Under the pieces are notes generated by a model. That model made no database searches. It worked only from the letters and a program-made list of their open reading frames with translations, and was not told where the DNA came from. A stretch of DNA of 64,000 bases, taken from [Pantoea] beijingensis (GTDB lineage Bacteria > Pseudomonadota > Gammaproteobacteria > Enterobacterales > Enterobacteriaceae). A program made the position numbers and the translations under genes. Location of the stretch: assembly GCF_022647505.1 (NCBI RefSeq), contig NZ_CP071409.1:3038001-3102000 (forward strand). The letters are read 5' to 3'. Each line of letters starts with the position of its first letter. The stretch's first letter is position 1. This document shows, piece after piece, positions 1 to 10,676 of this stretch.

Positions 1-116
1 CCACCGCGACTCACCGCGATAATGCCTTTCCATTGTTCGACTGGAAGTAGGCGCTGGGCCAGTTTACGGGCATGAATTTGTAACATATCCCAGGTGACGA
101 CGTATTTTTCACTCAT
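1..116 (-). CDS. gpt: Xanthine-guanine phosphoribosyltransferase, N-terminal part only
   Basis: Salvage enzyme that joins guanine, xanthine or hypoxanthine to PRPP to form the nucleotide. Only the first 38 or so residues lie in the window; the gene runs off the left edge. The start [19 protein letters not shown] and the stretch [13 protein letters not shown] match E. coli Gpt nearly residue for residue. The ATG is at 116-114. It is transcribed away from pepD, the same divergent gpt/pepD arrangement as in E. coli. The catalytic PRPP loop is outside the window. Confidence 0.93.
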   Translation of the reverse strand, partial: MSEKYVVTWDMLQIHARKLAQRLLPVEQWKGIIAVSRG

Positions 117-368
117 AAAGGCATCCCGACCAACAATTTTGGCTTAAATATATGCAATGGGAAAAGGTTGCGCGAGATTATAAGGATCTGAAGCGGTAAA
201 AACCAGCATCCGGAACCTCGGTTGCAGGTTTTTACCGCGGCGGGTTGCACACGCTGCGTTAAAGGGTGGTATTCTTTGCCTGGCTCGCTGGATTTAGCGA
301 CGGCGATCTTTTAACTGGAAACTATGCGACGCACCGGCCTGACCGGTTGCCGAAACAGGAGACTTATT

Positions 369-1826
369 GTGTCTGAACTGTCTCAATTATCACCACAGCC
401 GCTGTGGGATATTTTTGCCAAAATATGCTCAATCCCACATCCTTCTTACCATGAAGAAGCGCTGGCCGAACACATTCTTTCCTGGGCCAAAGAGAAAGGT
501 TTCTGGGTCGATCGCGACAATGTCGGTAATATTCTTATCCGTAAACCCGCGACCCCGGGCATGGAAAACCGCAAACCTGTCGCGCTGCAGGCCCACCTTG
601 ATATGGTGCCGCAGAAAAATAATGATACGGTCCACGATTTTACCAAAGATCCGATTCAACCCTGGGTTGATGGTGATTGGGTAAAAGCACGCGGTACCAC
701 GCTGGGGGCTGATAACGGTATCGGCATGGCCTCCGCCCTGGCAGTACTGGCCGACGAAAGCGTCGAGCATGGCCCACTTGAAGTGCTGCTGACCATGACC
801 GAAGAAGCCGGTATGGATGGTGCATTTGGCCTGCAGGCTGGCTGGTTACAAGCAGATATCCTGATCAACACCGACTCCGAAGAGGAAGGTGAAATCTATA
901 TGGGCTGCGCAGGCGGCATCGATTTCATCACCACATTACCGGTTGAACGTGAAGCTGTCCCAACCGGTTTTGAAACGCTTAAGCTAACGATTAAAGGGCT
1001 GAAAGGCGGACATTCCGGTTGCGACATTCACGTTGGGCTGGGTAACGCCAACAAATTGCTGGCGCGCTTTCTCGCCGCGCATGTGAAAGATCTGGATGTG
1101 CGTCTGATCGATTTTACCGGCGGGACGCTGCGCAATGCCATTCCGCGTGAAGCCTTTGCAACGCTTGCCGTTGCAGTCGAACAGATTGATGCGCTGAAGG
1201 CCGCTGCAACGGGCTATCTGGCAACGCTGCAGAACGAGCTAAGCGCAAAAGAGAAGAATCTCAATGTGCTGATTGAGCCGGTAGCCAACGACGTACAGGC
1301 GCTGACCAATAGCAGCCGCGATCGCTTTTTGGCCCTGCTGAACAGTACGCCAAATGGGGTTATCCGCAATTCAGACGTGATGAAAGGTGTGGTTGAAACT
1401 TCACTGAACGTTGGCGTGGTTTCCCTCAAAGAAACCGAAGCAGAAATTATCTGCCTGATTCGCTCACTGATCGATAGCGGTAAAGATTACGTCGTTGAGA
1501 TGCTGGTATCTTTGGGTACACTGGCCGGTGCGAAAACCGCACCAAAAGGTGGCTACCCTGGCTGGCAGCCAGATGCAACGTCGCCAGTGATGGCCTTGGT
1601 ACGTGAAACCTACGAGAAGTTATTCAATAAAACACCTAATATTCAGGTGATTCACGCAGGTCTGGAGTGTGGTTTATTTAAGAAGCCTTACCCGGAAATG
1701 GATATGGTTTCTATCGGCCCAACCATCACTGGTCCGCACTCACCTGATGAGCAGGTACATATAGAGAGCGTTGGCCTGTACTGGAAACTGCTGACCGCGC
1801 TGCTAAAAGCGATTCCAGTCCGTTAA
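369..1826 (+). CDS. pepD: Aminoacyl-histidine dipeptidase (peptidase D)
   Basis: Cytosolic di-zinc dipeptidase of the M20 family that hydrolyses Xaa-His and other dipeptides. The product is 485 residues, the same length as E. coli PepD. Metal-site motifs are visible: AHLDMVPQ near residue 80, GADNGIG near 115, TEEAG near 145, and a C-terminal GPHSPDE. I chose the GTG at 369, not the ATG at 324, because AGGAG lies about 7 nt upstream and the product then begins VSELSQLSPQPLWDIF like the E. coli protein. A stem with a seven-T run follows the stop. Confidence 0.96.
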   Translation: MSELSQLSPQPLWDIFAKICSIPHPSYHEEALAEHILSWAKEKGFWVDRDNVGNILIRKPATPGMENRKPVALQAHLDMVPQKNNDTVHDFTKDPIQPWVDGDWVKARGTTLGADNGIGMASALAVLADESVEHGPLEVLLTMTEEAGMDGAFGLQAGWLQADILINTDSEEEGEIYMGCAGGIDFITTLPVEREAVPTGFETLKLTIKGLKGGHSGCDIHVGLGNANKLLARFLAAHVKDLDVRLIDFTGGTLRNAIPREAFATLAVAVEQIDALKAAATGYLATLQNELSAKEKNLNVLIEPVANDVQALTNSSRDRFLALLNSTPNGVIRNSDVMKGVVETSLNVGVVSLKETEAEIICLIRSLIDSGKDYVVEMLVSLGTLAGAKTAPKGGYPGWQPDATSPVMALVRETYEKLFNKTPNIQVIHAGLECGLFKKPYPEMDMVSIGPTITGPHSPDEQVHIESVGLYWKLLTALLKAIPVR

Positions 1827-1834
1827 TCCCCTTT

Positions 1835-1858
1835 CGCGCTCCAGTCGCGCGTTTTTTT
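1835..1858 (+). terminator. Rho-independent terminator of pepD
   Basis: Short GC stem CGCGC (1835-1839) paired with GCGCG (1847-1851) around a 7-nt loop, followed by seven T residues, eight bases after the pepD stop codon. Confidence 0.7.
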
Positions 1859-1916
1859 GCAATTCGTATCGCAGAAAAGAGCATGGTATCAGGTATCCAG
1901 GATGGTAGCCTGACCG

Positions 1917-2972
1917 TTACAGCGCCAGTAAAAACTGGCGTTCAAGCTGGGGAGGCAACAGCGTAACATGAAGTCCCACTAATCTGACACCACGTCCGCC
2001 ACGGCGCTCGTCCCATGTTTTTCTTGCCACGGCAATCAAATCATCCTTATTCAATATTGGCCAGACATGTTCCTGAGTCGTGAGCTGAAAATCATTAAAT
2101 TTGAGTTTTACGCCCTGCCGGGCAATATGCCGATCCGGCTTGATCGCCGTCAGCCGACGTTCCAGTTCATCATACAAATAATCAATAATCGTCAGGCATT
2201 GTTCCCAGCTGTGTATATCTTCGGAAAGCGTACGTTCAACACCCAGTGATTTGCGTAGTCGCTCGGTGTTCACCTGCCGCTCATCAATGCCGTTGCTACG
2301 TTCCCATAACACCCGTCCAAATTTGCCAAAACGTTTAAGTAGCGCGATAAGGTCGCTCTTTTGTACGTCTGCACAGGTATAAAGCCCCAGTTCTTCCAGT
2401 TTTTTTGCCGTCACCTTGCCGACGCCAGGGATCTTTGCCAGCGGCAGCGTCAGCAGGAAAACGGACATCTCCTCAGGCGTGATCACAAACTGACCATTGG
2501 GTTTATTCAAATCAGAAGCAATTTTAGCCAGAAACTTTATTGGCGCGACGCCGGCTGAAGCCGTCAAATTAAGTTCCCGATGAATAGTTTCACGAATCTC
2601 GCGCGCCATAAGTGTTGCAGAACCGTAACAATGCGGGCTTTCGGTCACATCGAGGTATGCTTCATCCAGCGAAAGTGGTTCAATTAATGAGGTATAGCGC
2701 GAGAAAATCTCCCGGATATGACGAGACGCTTCTTTATAAGCGTCAAACCGACCGGGAATAACCTTAAGGTGCGGGCAGAGTTTTAGCGCCATTGCGGTCG
2801 ACATCGCGCTGTGTACACCGTACTTTCGCGCCGGATAGTTAGCCGTGCTAATCACCCCACGCTGCTGCTGGCTACCGCCAATAGCAATAGGGATATCGCG
2901 CAGGCTGGGATCGTCGCGCATTTCAACCGCTGCGAAAAAGCAGTCCATATCAACATGAATGATTTTACGCAT
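1917..2972 (-). CDS. dinB: DNA polymerase IV
   Basis: Error-prone Y-family polymerase for translesion synthesis in the SOS response. Residue order follows E. coli Din[20 protein letters not shown] at the N-terminus with catalytic Asp8, SLDEAYLDV near residue 100 with the catalytic Asp/Glu pair, and [12 protein letters not shown] in the helix-hairpin-helix thumb. The C-terminal little finger ends in ERQFLLAL, where a clamp-binding motif is expected. The ATG at 2972 gives 351 residues, equal to E. coli, and sits 2 nt past a GGAGGGG ribosome-binding site. A longer reading frame upstream lacks such support. A perfect LexA box overlaps the promoter. Confidence 0.96.
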   Translation of the reverse strand: MRKIIHVDMDCFFAAVEMRDDPSLRDIPIAIGGSQQQRGVISTANYPARKYGVHSAMSTAMALKLCPHLKVIPGRFDAYKEASRHIREIFSRYTSLIEPLSLDEAYLDVTESPHCYGSATLMAREIRETIHRELNLTASAGVAPIKFLAKIASDLNKPNGQFVITPEEMSVFLLTLPLAKIPGVGKVTAKKLEELGLYTCADVQKSDLIALLKRFGKFGRVLWERSNGIDERQVNTERLRKSLGVERTLSEDIHSWEQCLTIIDYLYDELERRLTAIKPDRHIARQGVKLKFNDFQLTTQEHVWPILNKDDLIAVARKTWDERRGGRGVRLVGLHVTLLPPQLERQFLLAL

Positions 2973-3337
2973 ATCCCCTCCGAAGGCACTGTATAAGTAT
3001 ACAGCAAAAGGCAGCGAATTCAATATCTGCACGCGTGACAAAACAGGGTAGCAGACAAAGAGAATCAGGCGGATTGAAGGGGATTTTTAACGATCAGCTT
3101 GATAAAAAAATAGACAATGTTAATGTTGCGCTGCGATAGCGGAATTTTCCGATAATGCAAGCGACAGACGTGCTCTCACGAATGCAGTTAAAGGTGTGAC
3201 CGGCCAGCAAAAGAACGCTTTCCCCGCCGTTCGGCAGGTCCGGATTTCACGGGTAAGCTAACGATGCGAACGGCCACCCATCCGCATTCGAAAAAATAGC
3301 CGTTGCACTTAAACCCCTCTATTTCAAGGGAATCAGA
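2973..3337. other. dinB-dpaA intergenic region
   Basis: Divergent intergenic stretch. Apart from the dinB promoter and LexA box at its left end I see no convincing gene, tRNA or repeat. E. coli has other genes between dinB and yafK (dinJ/yafQ and lafU, from memory); nothing here resembles them. Confidence 0.6.
2989..3004 (-). promoter_or_regulatory. LexA (SOS) box of dinB
   Basis: The 16-mer CTGTATAAGTATACAG is a perfect CTGT-N8-ACAG LexA operator with an AT-rich centre, 16 bp upstream of the dinB start. On the minus strand it contains TATACT as a plausible -10 hexamer, with TTGAAT 16 bp upstream as -35, so bound LexA would occlude RNA polymerase. Confidence 0.9.
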
Positions 3338-4084
3338 ATGGTCAAAATCGCACTGTTTTTTGCGATGATTTTTCTGCCAGCCGTTAGCATGGCCAGCATG
3401 CCTGAACCTGTTCAGCCACTGGCGCCGGTAAGCAAAGAGTTAAAGAAACAATTAATTGGCACGCCCGTTTATCTACAGATATTCAAAGAAGAACGCACGC
3501 TTGAGCTATATGGCAAAATCGGCAATGAATATCGCTTGCTGGATAGTTATCGTATCTGCAATTTTTCCGGCGGCCTTGGTCCAAAACGTCGTCAGGGAGA
3601 CTTTAAGAGCCCCGAGGGGTTCTACACCGTCACCCAGAACCAGTTGAAGCCTGACAGTCGTTTTTATCGCGCAATCAATATTGGTTTTCCCAACCAATAC
3701 GATCGTGAACAGGGCTACGATGGCAAATATTTAATGATCCACGGTGACTGCGTGTCCATTGGCTGTTACGCCATGACCAATACCTATATGGATGAGATAT
3801 TTAACTTCGTCAATGCAGCGCTGCGTAATGGTCAGCCGGAAGTGAATGTCAGTATTTATCCCTTCCGTATGACCGACGCCAATATGCAACGGCACCGTAA
3901 TTCAACCGATGCCAATTTCTGGAAGCAACTGCAGCCCGGCTATGCATGGTTTGCACAATACCACCAGCCGCCTACTGTGAGCGTAAACTCAGGCCGCTAC
4001 GTATTGAATAACAGCTCCTCGCTGATGAACAGCAGCACCCGCTCATCCTCGAGTTCCTTCTTCGCGCTCTCCCAGACAAAATAG
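3338..4084 (+). CDS. dpaA: Periplasmic YkuD-fold amidase DpaA (YafK)
   Basis: Member of the L,D-transpeptidase (YkuD) fold. In E. coli this protein detaches Braun lipoprotein from peptidoglycan rather than forming cross-links. A signal peptide is visible ([20 protein letters not shown]), followed by the YkuD domain with the catalytic motif [15 protein letters not shown] near residue 140; His and the second Cys are the expected catalytic pair. Length 248 against about 246 in E. coli. The tail from about residue 222 is serine-rich (RSSSSS) and its last 42 nt lie antisense to the end of yafJ. Confidence 0.88.
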   Translation: MVKIALFFAMIFLPAVSMASMPEPVQPLAPVSKELKKQLIGTPVYLQIFKEERTLELYGKIGNEYRLLDSYRICNFSGGLGPKRRQGDFKSPEGFYTVTQNQLKPDSRFYRAINIGFPNQYDREQGYDGKYLMIHGDCVSIGCYAMTNTYMDEIFNFVNAALRNGQPEVNVSIYPFRMTDANMQRHRNSTDANFWKQLQPGYAWFAQYHQPPTVSVNSGRYVLNNSSSLMNSSTRSSSSSFFALSQTK

Positions 4085-4822
4085 TACCCATTCGCCGGGT
4101 TCAATTTTGTGCCAGGTTTCGTTACCGGTTAAGGGTTGGGTGGCAATAACGGTGACCACGTCGTTAGGCGTGGTCTGTTTCTGAAAATCAATCTCCACAT
4201 CCTGATCGAGCAATTTAGCTTTGCCAAAAGGTGCGCGGCGGGTGATCCAAAACAGATTCGTCGAGCAGAACGCCATCAGATAACGCCCGTCCGACAACAA
4301 CATATTAAATACCCCTTTCTGCCGCAACTCCGCTGCCAATTCCGCAATGTAACGAAAAACAGCAGGCCAGTTTCCCGGCGTGCGCGGATAGCGGGTAGTC
4401 AGCTTATGCAGCAACCAGCAAAACGCTTTTTCGCTATCCGTTTCCCCTATCGGGCGAAATGCCCCGGTATCCAGATGACGATAGCCTTTTAACTGACCAT
4501 TATGCGCATAAGTCCAGTTGCGTCCCCACACTTCGCGAGTGAAAGGATGGGTGTTCTCCAGTGACACTTCACCCCGGTTTGCCTGGCGGATATGTGCCAC
4601 AACCGAATGGGATTTGATGGGATATTCCTGCACTAAGCGTGCAATCGGCGAGTTAAAACTGGGTTGTGGATCTTTAAACGTGCGGCATCCCTTACCCTCA
4701 TAGAAAGTGATGCCCCAGCCATCTTTATGCGGCCCTGTTCCTCCGCCACGTTGTACCAGCCCGGTAAAGCTAAAGCAGATATCCGTTGGGACGTTTGCGC
4801 TCATCCCGAGCAATTCGCACAT
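4043..4822 (-). CDS. yafJ: Class II glutamine amidotransferase-like protein YafJ
   Basis: Ntn-type glutaminase domain protein of unknown substrate. The initiator Met is followed directly by Cys2 ([14 protein letters not shown]), the usual nucleophile once Met is removed. GlnGAT-type motifs follow: [28 protein letters not shown] and [11 protein letters not shown]. Length 259, close to E. coli YafJ at about 255. The gene is convergent with dpaA and their 3' ends overlap by 42 nt. No synthase domain is attached, so the partner or acceptor cannot be read from the sequence. Confidence 0.88.
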   Translation of the reverse strand: MCELLGMSANVPTDICFSFTGLVQRGGGTGPHKDGWGITFYEGKGCRTFKDPQPSFNSPIARLVQEYPIKSHSVVAHIRQANRGEVSLENTHPFTREVWGRNWTYAHNGQLKGYRHLDTGAFRPIGETDSEKAFCWLLHKLTTRYPRTPGNWPAVFRYIAELAAELRQKGVFNMLLSDGRYLMAFCSTNLFWITRRAPFGKAKLLDQDVEIDFQKQTTPNDVVTVIATQPLTGNETWHKIEPGEWVLFCLGEREEGTRG

Positions 4823-4914
4823 CGTTTTACCTCTGAAATTGACTGCTTATTTGGCGCCGCACCACGTTCTGCCCGGGGTTATCCCGGGCGACAAACAACG
4901 TCATTATCCCGCGG

Positions 4915-5493
4915 TTACTTAACCATCTCTTTTTCAATTAGCAGCATCAGGATATGGATGACTTTAATGTGGATCTCCTGAATGCGATCGGCATAACCAA
5001 AATGCGGTACACGAATTTCAATATCTGCCATACCTGCCATTTTGCCACCATCTTTGCCGGTCAGGGTAATAACTTTCATCCCCTTCGCACGCGCGGCTTC
5101 TACCGCTTTCATAATATTGGCGGAATTGCCTGAGGTGGAGAGCCCTAATAGCACATCACCCTCAAAGCCCACGGCCTCAATATAGCGAGAAAAGACGTAA
5201 TCGTAGCCAAAATCATTGCTGACGCAGGAAAGATGACTGACATCTGAAATCGCAATCGCCGGATAGCCAGGGCGATTTTCACGATAGCGTCCGGTCAATT
5301 CCTCGGCAAAATGCATCGCATCGCAGTGTGACCCACCGTTACCGCAAGAAAGCACCTTACCGCCCGCTTTGAAAGCGTCGGCCAGCAGCACTGCCGCGCG
5401 TTGAATAGCATGAATGTTGGCTTCATCGCTCAGAAATTTATTTAGCGTCTCTGCGGCTTCGTTTAGCTCCGAACGAATAATATCCTGGTACAT
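4915..5493 (-). CDS. gmhA: Phosphoheptose isomerase
   Basis: Converts sedoheptulose 7-phosphate to D-glycero-D-manno-heptose 7-phosphate, the first step of the ADP-heptose pathway for the LPS inner core. SIS-domain protein of 192 residues, equal to E. coli. Visible motifs include [20 protein letters not shown] near residue 55, [14 protein letters not shown] near 120 and [17 protein letters not shown] near the C-terminus, with the metal-binding His. The next-but-one enzyme of the same pathway, GmhB, is encoded about 39 kb to the right. Confidence 0.96.
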   Translation of the reverse strand: MYQDIIRSELNEAAETLNKFLSDEANIHAIQRAAVLLADAFKAGGKVLSCGNGGSHCDAMHFAEELTGRYRENRPGYPAIAISDVSHLSCVSNDFGYDYVFSRYIEAVGFEGDVLLGLSTSGNSANIMKAVEAARAKGMKVITLTGKDGGKMAGMADIEIRVPHFGYADRIQEIHIKVIHILMLLIEKEMVK

Positions 5494-5682
5494 AGGGATG
5501 TCCTTTGGATGAGAGGAAAGTCATCGCTAAGTTTACCGGAATGGGCATTAGCCGAAAAGCATCGTTCACACCGCACCCGATCTTTGACTTTTACTGCTGC
5601 GGGATTGTGAGCCACGTTGTAATTATTATGTAAACACATTGCTAAGAACCTTCATCTGTTTTAAACATGGATCATTGGTTTA

Positions 5683-5699
5683 AACAGGTCAGACCTCTT
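5683..5699. promoter_or_regulatory. Candidate FadR operator upstream of fadE
   Basis: AACAGGTCAGACCTCTT resembles the 17-bp FadR consensus, with the GGTC-N-GACC core intact apart from the central base. It ends 22 bp before the fadE ATG. FadR is known to repress fadE in E. coli until long-chain acyl-CoA accumulates, so the position fits. Called from motif similarity only. Confidence 0.6.
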
Positions 5700-5721
5700 A
5701 CAACCTACGGAGCGGTTAATT

Positions 5722-8166
5722 ATGATGGTTCTCAGTATTATCGCGACGCTTGTACTGTTCGGCGCACTCTTTTACCACCGGGTCGGTCTGCTGCTCAGCA
5801 GTATTATCCTGCTGGCCTGGACTGCCGCGATGGCAATGCTGTCACTCTGGACGCCATGGTTACTGATACCACTGGCGATTATTCTGCTACCGTTTAATTT
5901 TTTGCCAATGCGTCGTGCACTGTTCGCGAAACCTGCGTTTCATACTTTTCAAAAAGTGATGCCGCCAATGTCACGTACCGAAAAAGAGGCAATAGACGCC
6001 GGTACAACCTGGTGGGAAGGCGAGTTATTCCGCGGCAATCCTGACTGGAAAATGCTGCATCACTATCCTCAACCGCGACTGAGCGAGGCTGAGCAGGCAT
6101 TTATTGACGGTCCGGTGGAGGAGGCCTGTCGGATGGCGAATGATTTCCAAATCTCTCATGAAATGGCCGATCTGCCGCCAGAGCTTTGGGCTTTATTGAA
6201 AGAGCATCGTTTTTTCGCCATGATCATTAAGAAAGAGTATGGCGGGCTTGAGTTTTCGGCGTATGCACAAGCATGTGTGCTGCAAAAGCTTGCGGGCGTT
6301 TCCGGTATTCTGGCTATTACTGTCGGCGTCCCAAACTCTCTGGGCCCGGGAGAATTACTGCAACACTACGGAACAAATGAGCAAAAAGATCACTATTTAC
6401 CGCGCCTGGCACGCGGCGAAGAGATCCCCTGCTTTGCCCTTACCAGTCCGGAAGCCGGTTCTGATGCGGGTGCGATTCCCGATACTGGCGTGGTATGCAT
6501 GGGCGAGTGGCAAGGCGAACAAGTACTGGGCATGCGCCTGACGTGGAACAAACGCTACATTACGCTGGCCCCGATCGCGACCGTGCTGGGTTTGGCTTTT
6601 AAGCTATCAGACCCCGAACATCTGTTGGGAGAGACCGTAGAACTGGGTATCACCTGTGCGCTAATCCCTACCCGTACGCCCGGCGTTGAGATTGGTCGCC
6701 GGCATTTCCCGCTTAATGTCCCCTTCCAGAACGGCCCAACACGCGGCGAGAATATTTTCGTGCCAATCGATTACATCATTGGCGGACCGAAAATGGCCGG
6801 GCAAGGCTGGCGCATGTTAGTGGAATGCCTGTCGGTGGGGCGTGGAATTACACTACCATCCAACTCAACCGGCGGCCTAAAAAGCATTGCGCTAGCGATA
6901 GGCGCTTATGCTCACATTCGCCGCCAGTTCAAATTGCCCATCGGAAAAATGGAAGGGATCGAGGAACCGTTGGCACGGATTGCCGGTAACGCTTATGTAA
7001 TGGACGCGGCAGCATCATTAATTACCTGTGGCATTATGCTGGGTGAGAAACCAGCCGTTCTCTCAGCCATAGTAAAATATCACTGCACCCATCGGGGACA
7101 GCGTGCCATCGTTGACGCCATGGATATCGCCGGCGGTAAAGGCATTATGTTGGGCAGCAGTAACTTCCTGGCCCGCGCCTACCAAGGCGCGCCGATTGCC
7201 ATCACCGTCGAAGGTGCCAACATCCTGACACGCAGCATGATTATCTTTGGTCAGGGTGCTATCCGTTGCCATCCTTATGTTCTGCAGGAAATGGCAGCGG
7301 TACAGAGCAACGATGTTAGCGCTTTTGACCGCGCGCTGTTCAGCCATATCGGTCATGTTGGCAGCAATAAGGTACGTAGTCTGTGGCTTGGCCTGACCGG
7401 AGGGCGCACCAGTCGTTCCCCTACGCGAGATGCAACCCGACGCTACTACCAGCATTTGAATCGCATCAGTGCCAATCTGGCGCTACTGTCTGATATCTCC
7501 ATGGCGGTATTGGGGGGAAGTCTGAAACGTCGCGAGCGCATCTCTGCTCGCCTCGGCGATATACTAAGTCAGCTCTACCTGGCCTCAGCGGCACTCAAAC
7601 GTTATGAGGATGAAGGACGCCATGAAGCGGATCTACCGCTGGTGCACTGGGGCGTGCAGGATGCCCTGAACCAGGCGGAAGTCGCAATGGACGATTTACT
7701 GCGGAACTTCCCAAACCGTTTTATCGCAGGGATACTGCGAATCACGATCTTTCCTACTGGCCGTCATTGTCGCGCACCTTCCGATAGCCTTGACCACACG
7801 CTGGCGCAAATACTGCAAGCACCCTCAGCTACGCGTACGCGGTTAGGTCGGGGCCAATATCTGACGCCGAGTGAACATAATCCGGCCGGACAGTTGGAGA
7901 GCGCATTGCAGGACATTATTGCCGCAGAAGGCATTCACGATCGCCTGTGCCAACAGTTGAAAAAAAATCTGGCTTTTACCCGACTTGACCATCTGGCTAC
8001 ACGCGGCCTTAAAGAAGGATGGATTAACGAAGAGGAGGCAACAATCCTGACTCAAGCGGAAAGCAGCCGCCTGCGCTCAATTAACGTTGACGATTTTGAG
8101 GCAGATTCACTGGCAACTCAGCCAGTAAAGACGGTAAAACCACAGCCTGAAATTGAAGCAGCCTAA
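5722..8166 (+). CDS. fadE: Acyl-CoA dehydrogenase
   Basis: FAD-dependent enzyme of the first beta-oxidation step, introducing the C2-C3 double bond in acyl-CoA. Length 814 residues, the same as E. coli FadE. It has two hydrophobic N-terminal segments (residues about 5-60) suggesting membrane association. The dehydrogenase core follows: [43 protein letters not shown]-type tail region and [20 protein letters not shown], where the catalytic Glu is expected. Two ATGs lie in tandem at 5722 and 5725; either could start. It is divergent from gmhA and preceded by a FadR-like site. A long hairpin follows the gene. Confidence 0.96.
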   Translation: MMVLSIIATLVLFGALFYHRVGLLLSSIILLAWTAAMAMLSLWTPWLLIPLAIILLPFNFLPMRRALFAKPAFHTFQKVMPPMSRTEKEAIDAGTTWWEGELFRGNPDWKMLHHYPQPRLSEAEQAFIDGPVEEACRMANDFQISHEMADLPPELWALLKEHRFFAMIIKKEYGGLEFSAYAQACVLQKLAGVSGILAITVGVPNSLGPGELLQHYGTNEQKDHYLPRLARGEEIPCFALTSPEAGSDAGAIPDTGVVCMGEWQGEQVLGMRLTWNKRYITLAPIATVLGLAFKLSDPEHLLGETVELGITCALIPTRTPGVEIGRRHFPLNVPFQNGPTRGENIFVPIDYIIGGPKMAGQGWRMLVECLSVGRGITLPSNSTGGLKSIALAIGAYAHIRRQFKLPIGKMEGIEEPLARIAGNAYVMDAAASLITCGIMLGEKPAVLSAIVKYHCTHRGQRAIVDAMDIAGGKGIMLGSSNFLARAYQGAPIAITVEGANILTRSMIIFGQGAIRCHPYVLQEMAAVQSNDVSAFDRALFSHIGHVGSNKVRSLWLGLTGGRTSRSPTRDATRRYYQHLNRISANLALLSDISMAVLGGSLKRRERISARLGDILSQLYLASAALKRYEDEGRHEADLPLVHWGVQDALNQAEVAMDDLLRNFPNRFIAGILRITIFPTGRHCRAPSDSLDHTLAQILQAPSATRTRLGRGQYLTPSEHNPAGQLESALQDIIAAEGIHDRLCQQLKKNLAFTRLDHLATRGLKEGWINEEEATILTQAESSRLRSINVDDFEADSLATQPVKTVKPQPEIEAA

Positions 8167-8188
8167 ACCCGCGCGGTCTGAGGCCTGT

Positions 8189-8218
8189 AAGGCCTGCGTG
8201 TTCAATCACGCAGGCCTT
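8189..8218. terminator. Long hairpin between convergent fadE and mtnK
   Basis: Perfect 12-bp inverted repeat (AAGGCCTGCGTG at 8189-8200 and its complement at 8207-8218) with a 6-nt loop. It lies between two convergent stop codons and probably stops transcription in both directions. There is no clean T run, so intrinsic termination is an inference. Confidence 0.6.
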
Positions 8219-8223
8219 AACGA

Positions 8224-9423
8224 TCAGGCACTCTGACGCACTCTCGCGATCAACGCATCGATATTTTCCACATGCTTTGCTGCCAGAATAAGTGAACGCC
8301 CCAAAACTATCGCATTACGCAGACATTCGGTACGCATCACCGCATTATCGATTTGCGTCATATCCGCGATCTGAGACATACCGACGGTACGGCGGATCGC
8401 TTCCGTGCCGCAAAAACCAATGGTGTCTTGCCAGACCTTCTGCAAAAATGCCGCCGCATAACCAGGATAAGCCAGCGCATGGTCGCGGCTTTTCTCTTTG
8501 GCCAGACTCAGAAAGCGTTCGGCAAAGGCGTTCCATAATTCGCGCACATCGGCCAAACGTTGCTCACGCGCATCTGCTGCTTCACGTGGGGACAATAATC
8601 CCGGCAGTGCACAATAATTCAGCAACAAATTACCGATCGCCGTTCCTACGTCAAAACCGATAGGGCCATAAAAACCGAATTCAGCATCAATGGCCTTCAG
8701 GCTGTTCGGTGTCACAAAAACAGAGCCACTATGAATATCACCATGCAGTAGCGCTTCTGCATGCGAGAAAAAATGGTGTTTTAAACCGGCAACGGCAATT
8801 TTCAGCTCAGCATCATCACGCAGTTCAGCCGCCTGTTCTTCCAATGCCAAAGGATACGCGTTACGCTCGTGACGCTGGTAAGGGTCGTTAAAAAACAGAT
8901 CTTCAGTAATCTCACAGAGCTCAGGATTGGTAAAACGGATTACCGATGCTTTTTTTTCGTGTGGATGCTGAAAGAAATCAGAGGTATGAAAGAGCGTTTG
9001 CGCCAGGTATTCGCCCAATTGAGAGGCGGCCTGCGGGAAATAGCTGCCTTTTACCAACTCACCCCGCCAGATAGCATGATCGGAAAGATCTTCCATTACC
9101 ATCACCGCCAATTGAGCATCGTAATGCAAAATCTTTACGGTATGCTGCGGGCAAAAATGGCTATGGACCTGTAATGTTTCGGCCTCAATACGTGCGCGGT
9201 CCAGCGTCAATGGCCAGGACTCTCCTACGCAGCGTACATAAGGCAGCGCTTGTTTGACGATGATGCGGCTGTTGCCTGAGAGATCAAAAATTTTGAACAC
9301 CAGATTCAGATTACCGTCGCCAATTTCCTGCGCACTCACCAGAGAGGACGGATCGTCCAATCCGCCGAATTGCCGGGCATAATCCACCGCATCTGCGGCA
9401 GTGAACGTATGATATTGCGACAT
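8224..9423 (-). CDS. mtnK: S-methyl-5-thioribose kinase
   Basis: Phosphorylates 5-methylthioribose to methylthioribose 1-phosphate, the entry to methionine salvage from spent S-adenosylmethionine and polyamine synthesis. Aminoglycoside-phosphotransferase-like kinase fold: [14 protein letters not shown] as the nucleotide loop, [13 protein letters not shown] as the catalytic loop (near residue 230) and [14 protein letters not shown] as the metal-binding segment. The ATG at 9423 gives 399 residues and the start [13 protein letters not shown], as in Klebsiella MtnK; an upstream ATG at 9441 would add six residues. Divergent from mtnA across a MetJ-type site. Confidence 0.95.
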   Translation of the reverse strand: MSQYHTFTAADAVDYARQFGGLDDPSSLVSAQEIGDGNLNLVFKIFDLSGNSRIIVKQALPYVRCVGESWPLTLDRARIEAETLQVHSHFCPQHTVKILHYDAQLAVMVMEDLSDHAIWRGELVKGSYFPQAASQLGEYLAQTLFHTSDFFQHPHEKKASVIRFTNPELCEITEDLFFNDPYQRHERNAYPLALEEQAAELRDDAELKIAVAGLKHHFFSHAEALLHGDIHSGSVFVTPNSLKAIDAEFGFYGPIGFDVGTAIGNLLLNYCALPGLLSPREAADAREQRLADVRELWNAFAERFLSLAKEKSRDHALAYPGYAAAFLQKVWQDTIGFCGTEAIRRTVGMSQIADMTQIDNAVMRTECLRNAIVLGRSLILAAKHVENIDALIARVRQSA

Positions 9424-9454
9424 TGCTCTGTTCCTCATCAAAATCGGTAAAATA

Positions 9455-9478
9455 AGCCGTTCAGACGTCTATACATCC
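9455..9478. promoter_or_regulatory. MetJ operator between mtnK and mtnA
   Basis: A perfect met box AGACGTCT at 9463-9470 is followed directly by the degenerate 8-mer ATACATCC (9471-9478) and preceded by AGCCGTTC (9455-9462). MetJ binds tandem 8-bp met boxes with S-adenosylmethionine as corepressor. The site lies between the divergent starts of mtnK and mtnA and could control both. Confidence 0.8.
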
Positions 9479-9531
9479 GTTTTGCATGTTGGCACACTAT
9501 CCCACATTAACGCAACATGGATTTAACGCAT

Positions 9532-10566
9532 ATGCAGACACTCAGCACCACCAGCTTGCAAGTTCGCGATAATCAATTGTGGATCCTTGACCAGCAGGCA
9601 CTCCCGCAGCAAAAAACATGGTGCGTCACGCCCGATGTCGGGACGCTGGTCAGCCATATTAAAGCGTTACGCGTACGCGGCGCCCCGCTTATTGGCCTTT
9701 CGGCCAGTTTATTGCTGGCACTGCTGGCAGAGGGAGGGATGCCCCGTAACCAGCTGGCCGAATCGCTTGAGGTGCTGCGCGCTGCGCGTCCTACGGCGGT
9801 AAACCTGATGAATAACCTCGATCGGATGAAGCTGGCTCTGACCCAGGAAAATTTTGTTACCGCCCTCACCTTTGAAGCTCTACGTCTGGTAGAAGAAGAT
9901 AAAACGCTATGCGACAGCATTGCCGAGGCGGGTAGCGCACTGGTTAAACCCGGCAGCCGTTTACTGACGCACTGTAATACCGGCGGCTTAGCCACTGCAG
10001 GCGTGGGTACCGCACTTGGCGTAATTGTACGCGCGCACCAACAGGGCAAGGTTAGCCACGTATGGGTTGATGAAACCCGTCCTTTATTACAGGGAGGGCG
10101 CCTCACTGCATGGGAGCTTGGTGAACGCTGTGTGCCTTATCGGCTTATCTGTGATTCGATGGCCGCCAGCCTGATGGGGCAAAAGCAAGTTGATGCCATC
10201 TGGGTCGGCGCCGATCGCATCGCTGCGAATGGCGACGTTGCAAATAAAATCGGCACTTATAGTTTGGCCGTGCTGGCGCATTATCACAGGATCCCTTTCT
10301 ATGTTGCCGCACCCCATACGACGCTTGACGTGCACTGTCCAAACGGTGCAGCCATTCCAATTGAAGAGCGCGATGCCCGCGAAGTTACTGGCGTAGCTGG
10401 AAGTTTTGGTGACGTTCAGTGGGCACCGGAGAACGCATCGGTGTTCAATCCGGCGTTTGACGTGACACCCGCTGCACTGATCGCCGGTTGGATTCTGGAT
10501 ACTGGCGTAGTCACGCCTGCACAGGTTGAAGCGGGGATTTTTCAACCATCATCAGCAAACGGCTGA
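9532..10566 (+). CDS. mtnA: S-methyl-5-thioribose-1-phosphate isomerase
   Basis: Isomerises methylthioribose 1-phosphate to methylthioribulose 1-phosphate, step two of methionine salvage. Belongs to the eIF2B-like aldose-ketose isomerase family: [20 protein letters not shown] near residue 45, [19 protein letters not shown] containing the active-site Cys near 150, and [18 protein letters not shown] containing the active-site Asp near 230. I chose ATG 9532 (344 residues, [11 protein letters not shown]) by similarity to Klebsiella MtnA. An in-frame ATG at 9517 would add five residues, and neither has a strong ribosome-binding site. Confidence 0.94.
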   Translation: MQTLSTTSLQVRDNQLWILDQQALPQQKTWCVTPDVGTLVSHIKALRVRGAPLIGLSASLLLALLAEGGMPRNQLAESLEVLRAARPTAVNLMNNLDRMKLALTQENFVTALTFEALRLVEEDKTLCDSIAEAGSALVKPGSRLLTHCNTGGLATAGVGTALGVIVRAHQQGKVSHVWVDETRPLLQGGRLTAWELGERCVPYRLICDSMAASLMGQKQVDAIWVGADRIAANGDVANKIGTYSLAVLAHYHRIPFYVAAPHTTLDVHCPNGAAIPIEERDAREVTGVAGSFGDVQWAPENASVFNPAFDVTPAALIAGWILDTGVVTPAQVEAGIFQPSSANG

Positions 10567-10676
10567 TGATGCTCAATAGCCGCAAATTATCATTCATAAT
10601 GGGGGACTTTACGCCCCCTCTGCTATGGTCGTCAGGGGGAACTCTGACGCAAAAACGAATTTATCAGTATTGCCCA

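Noticed and set aside
161..176. PurR-like sequence upstream of gpt
   Set aside because: Only a partial match to the PurR consensus with core mismatches; not reported as a site.
9571..10106. Long minus-strand frames inside mtnA
   Set aside because: Shadows of the real gene on the opposite strand.
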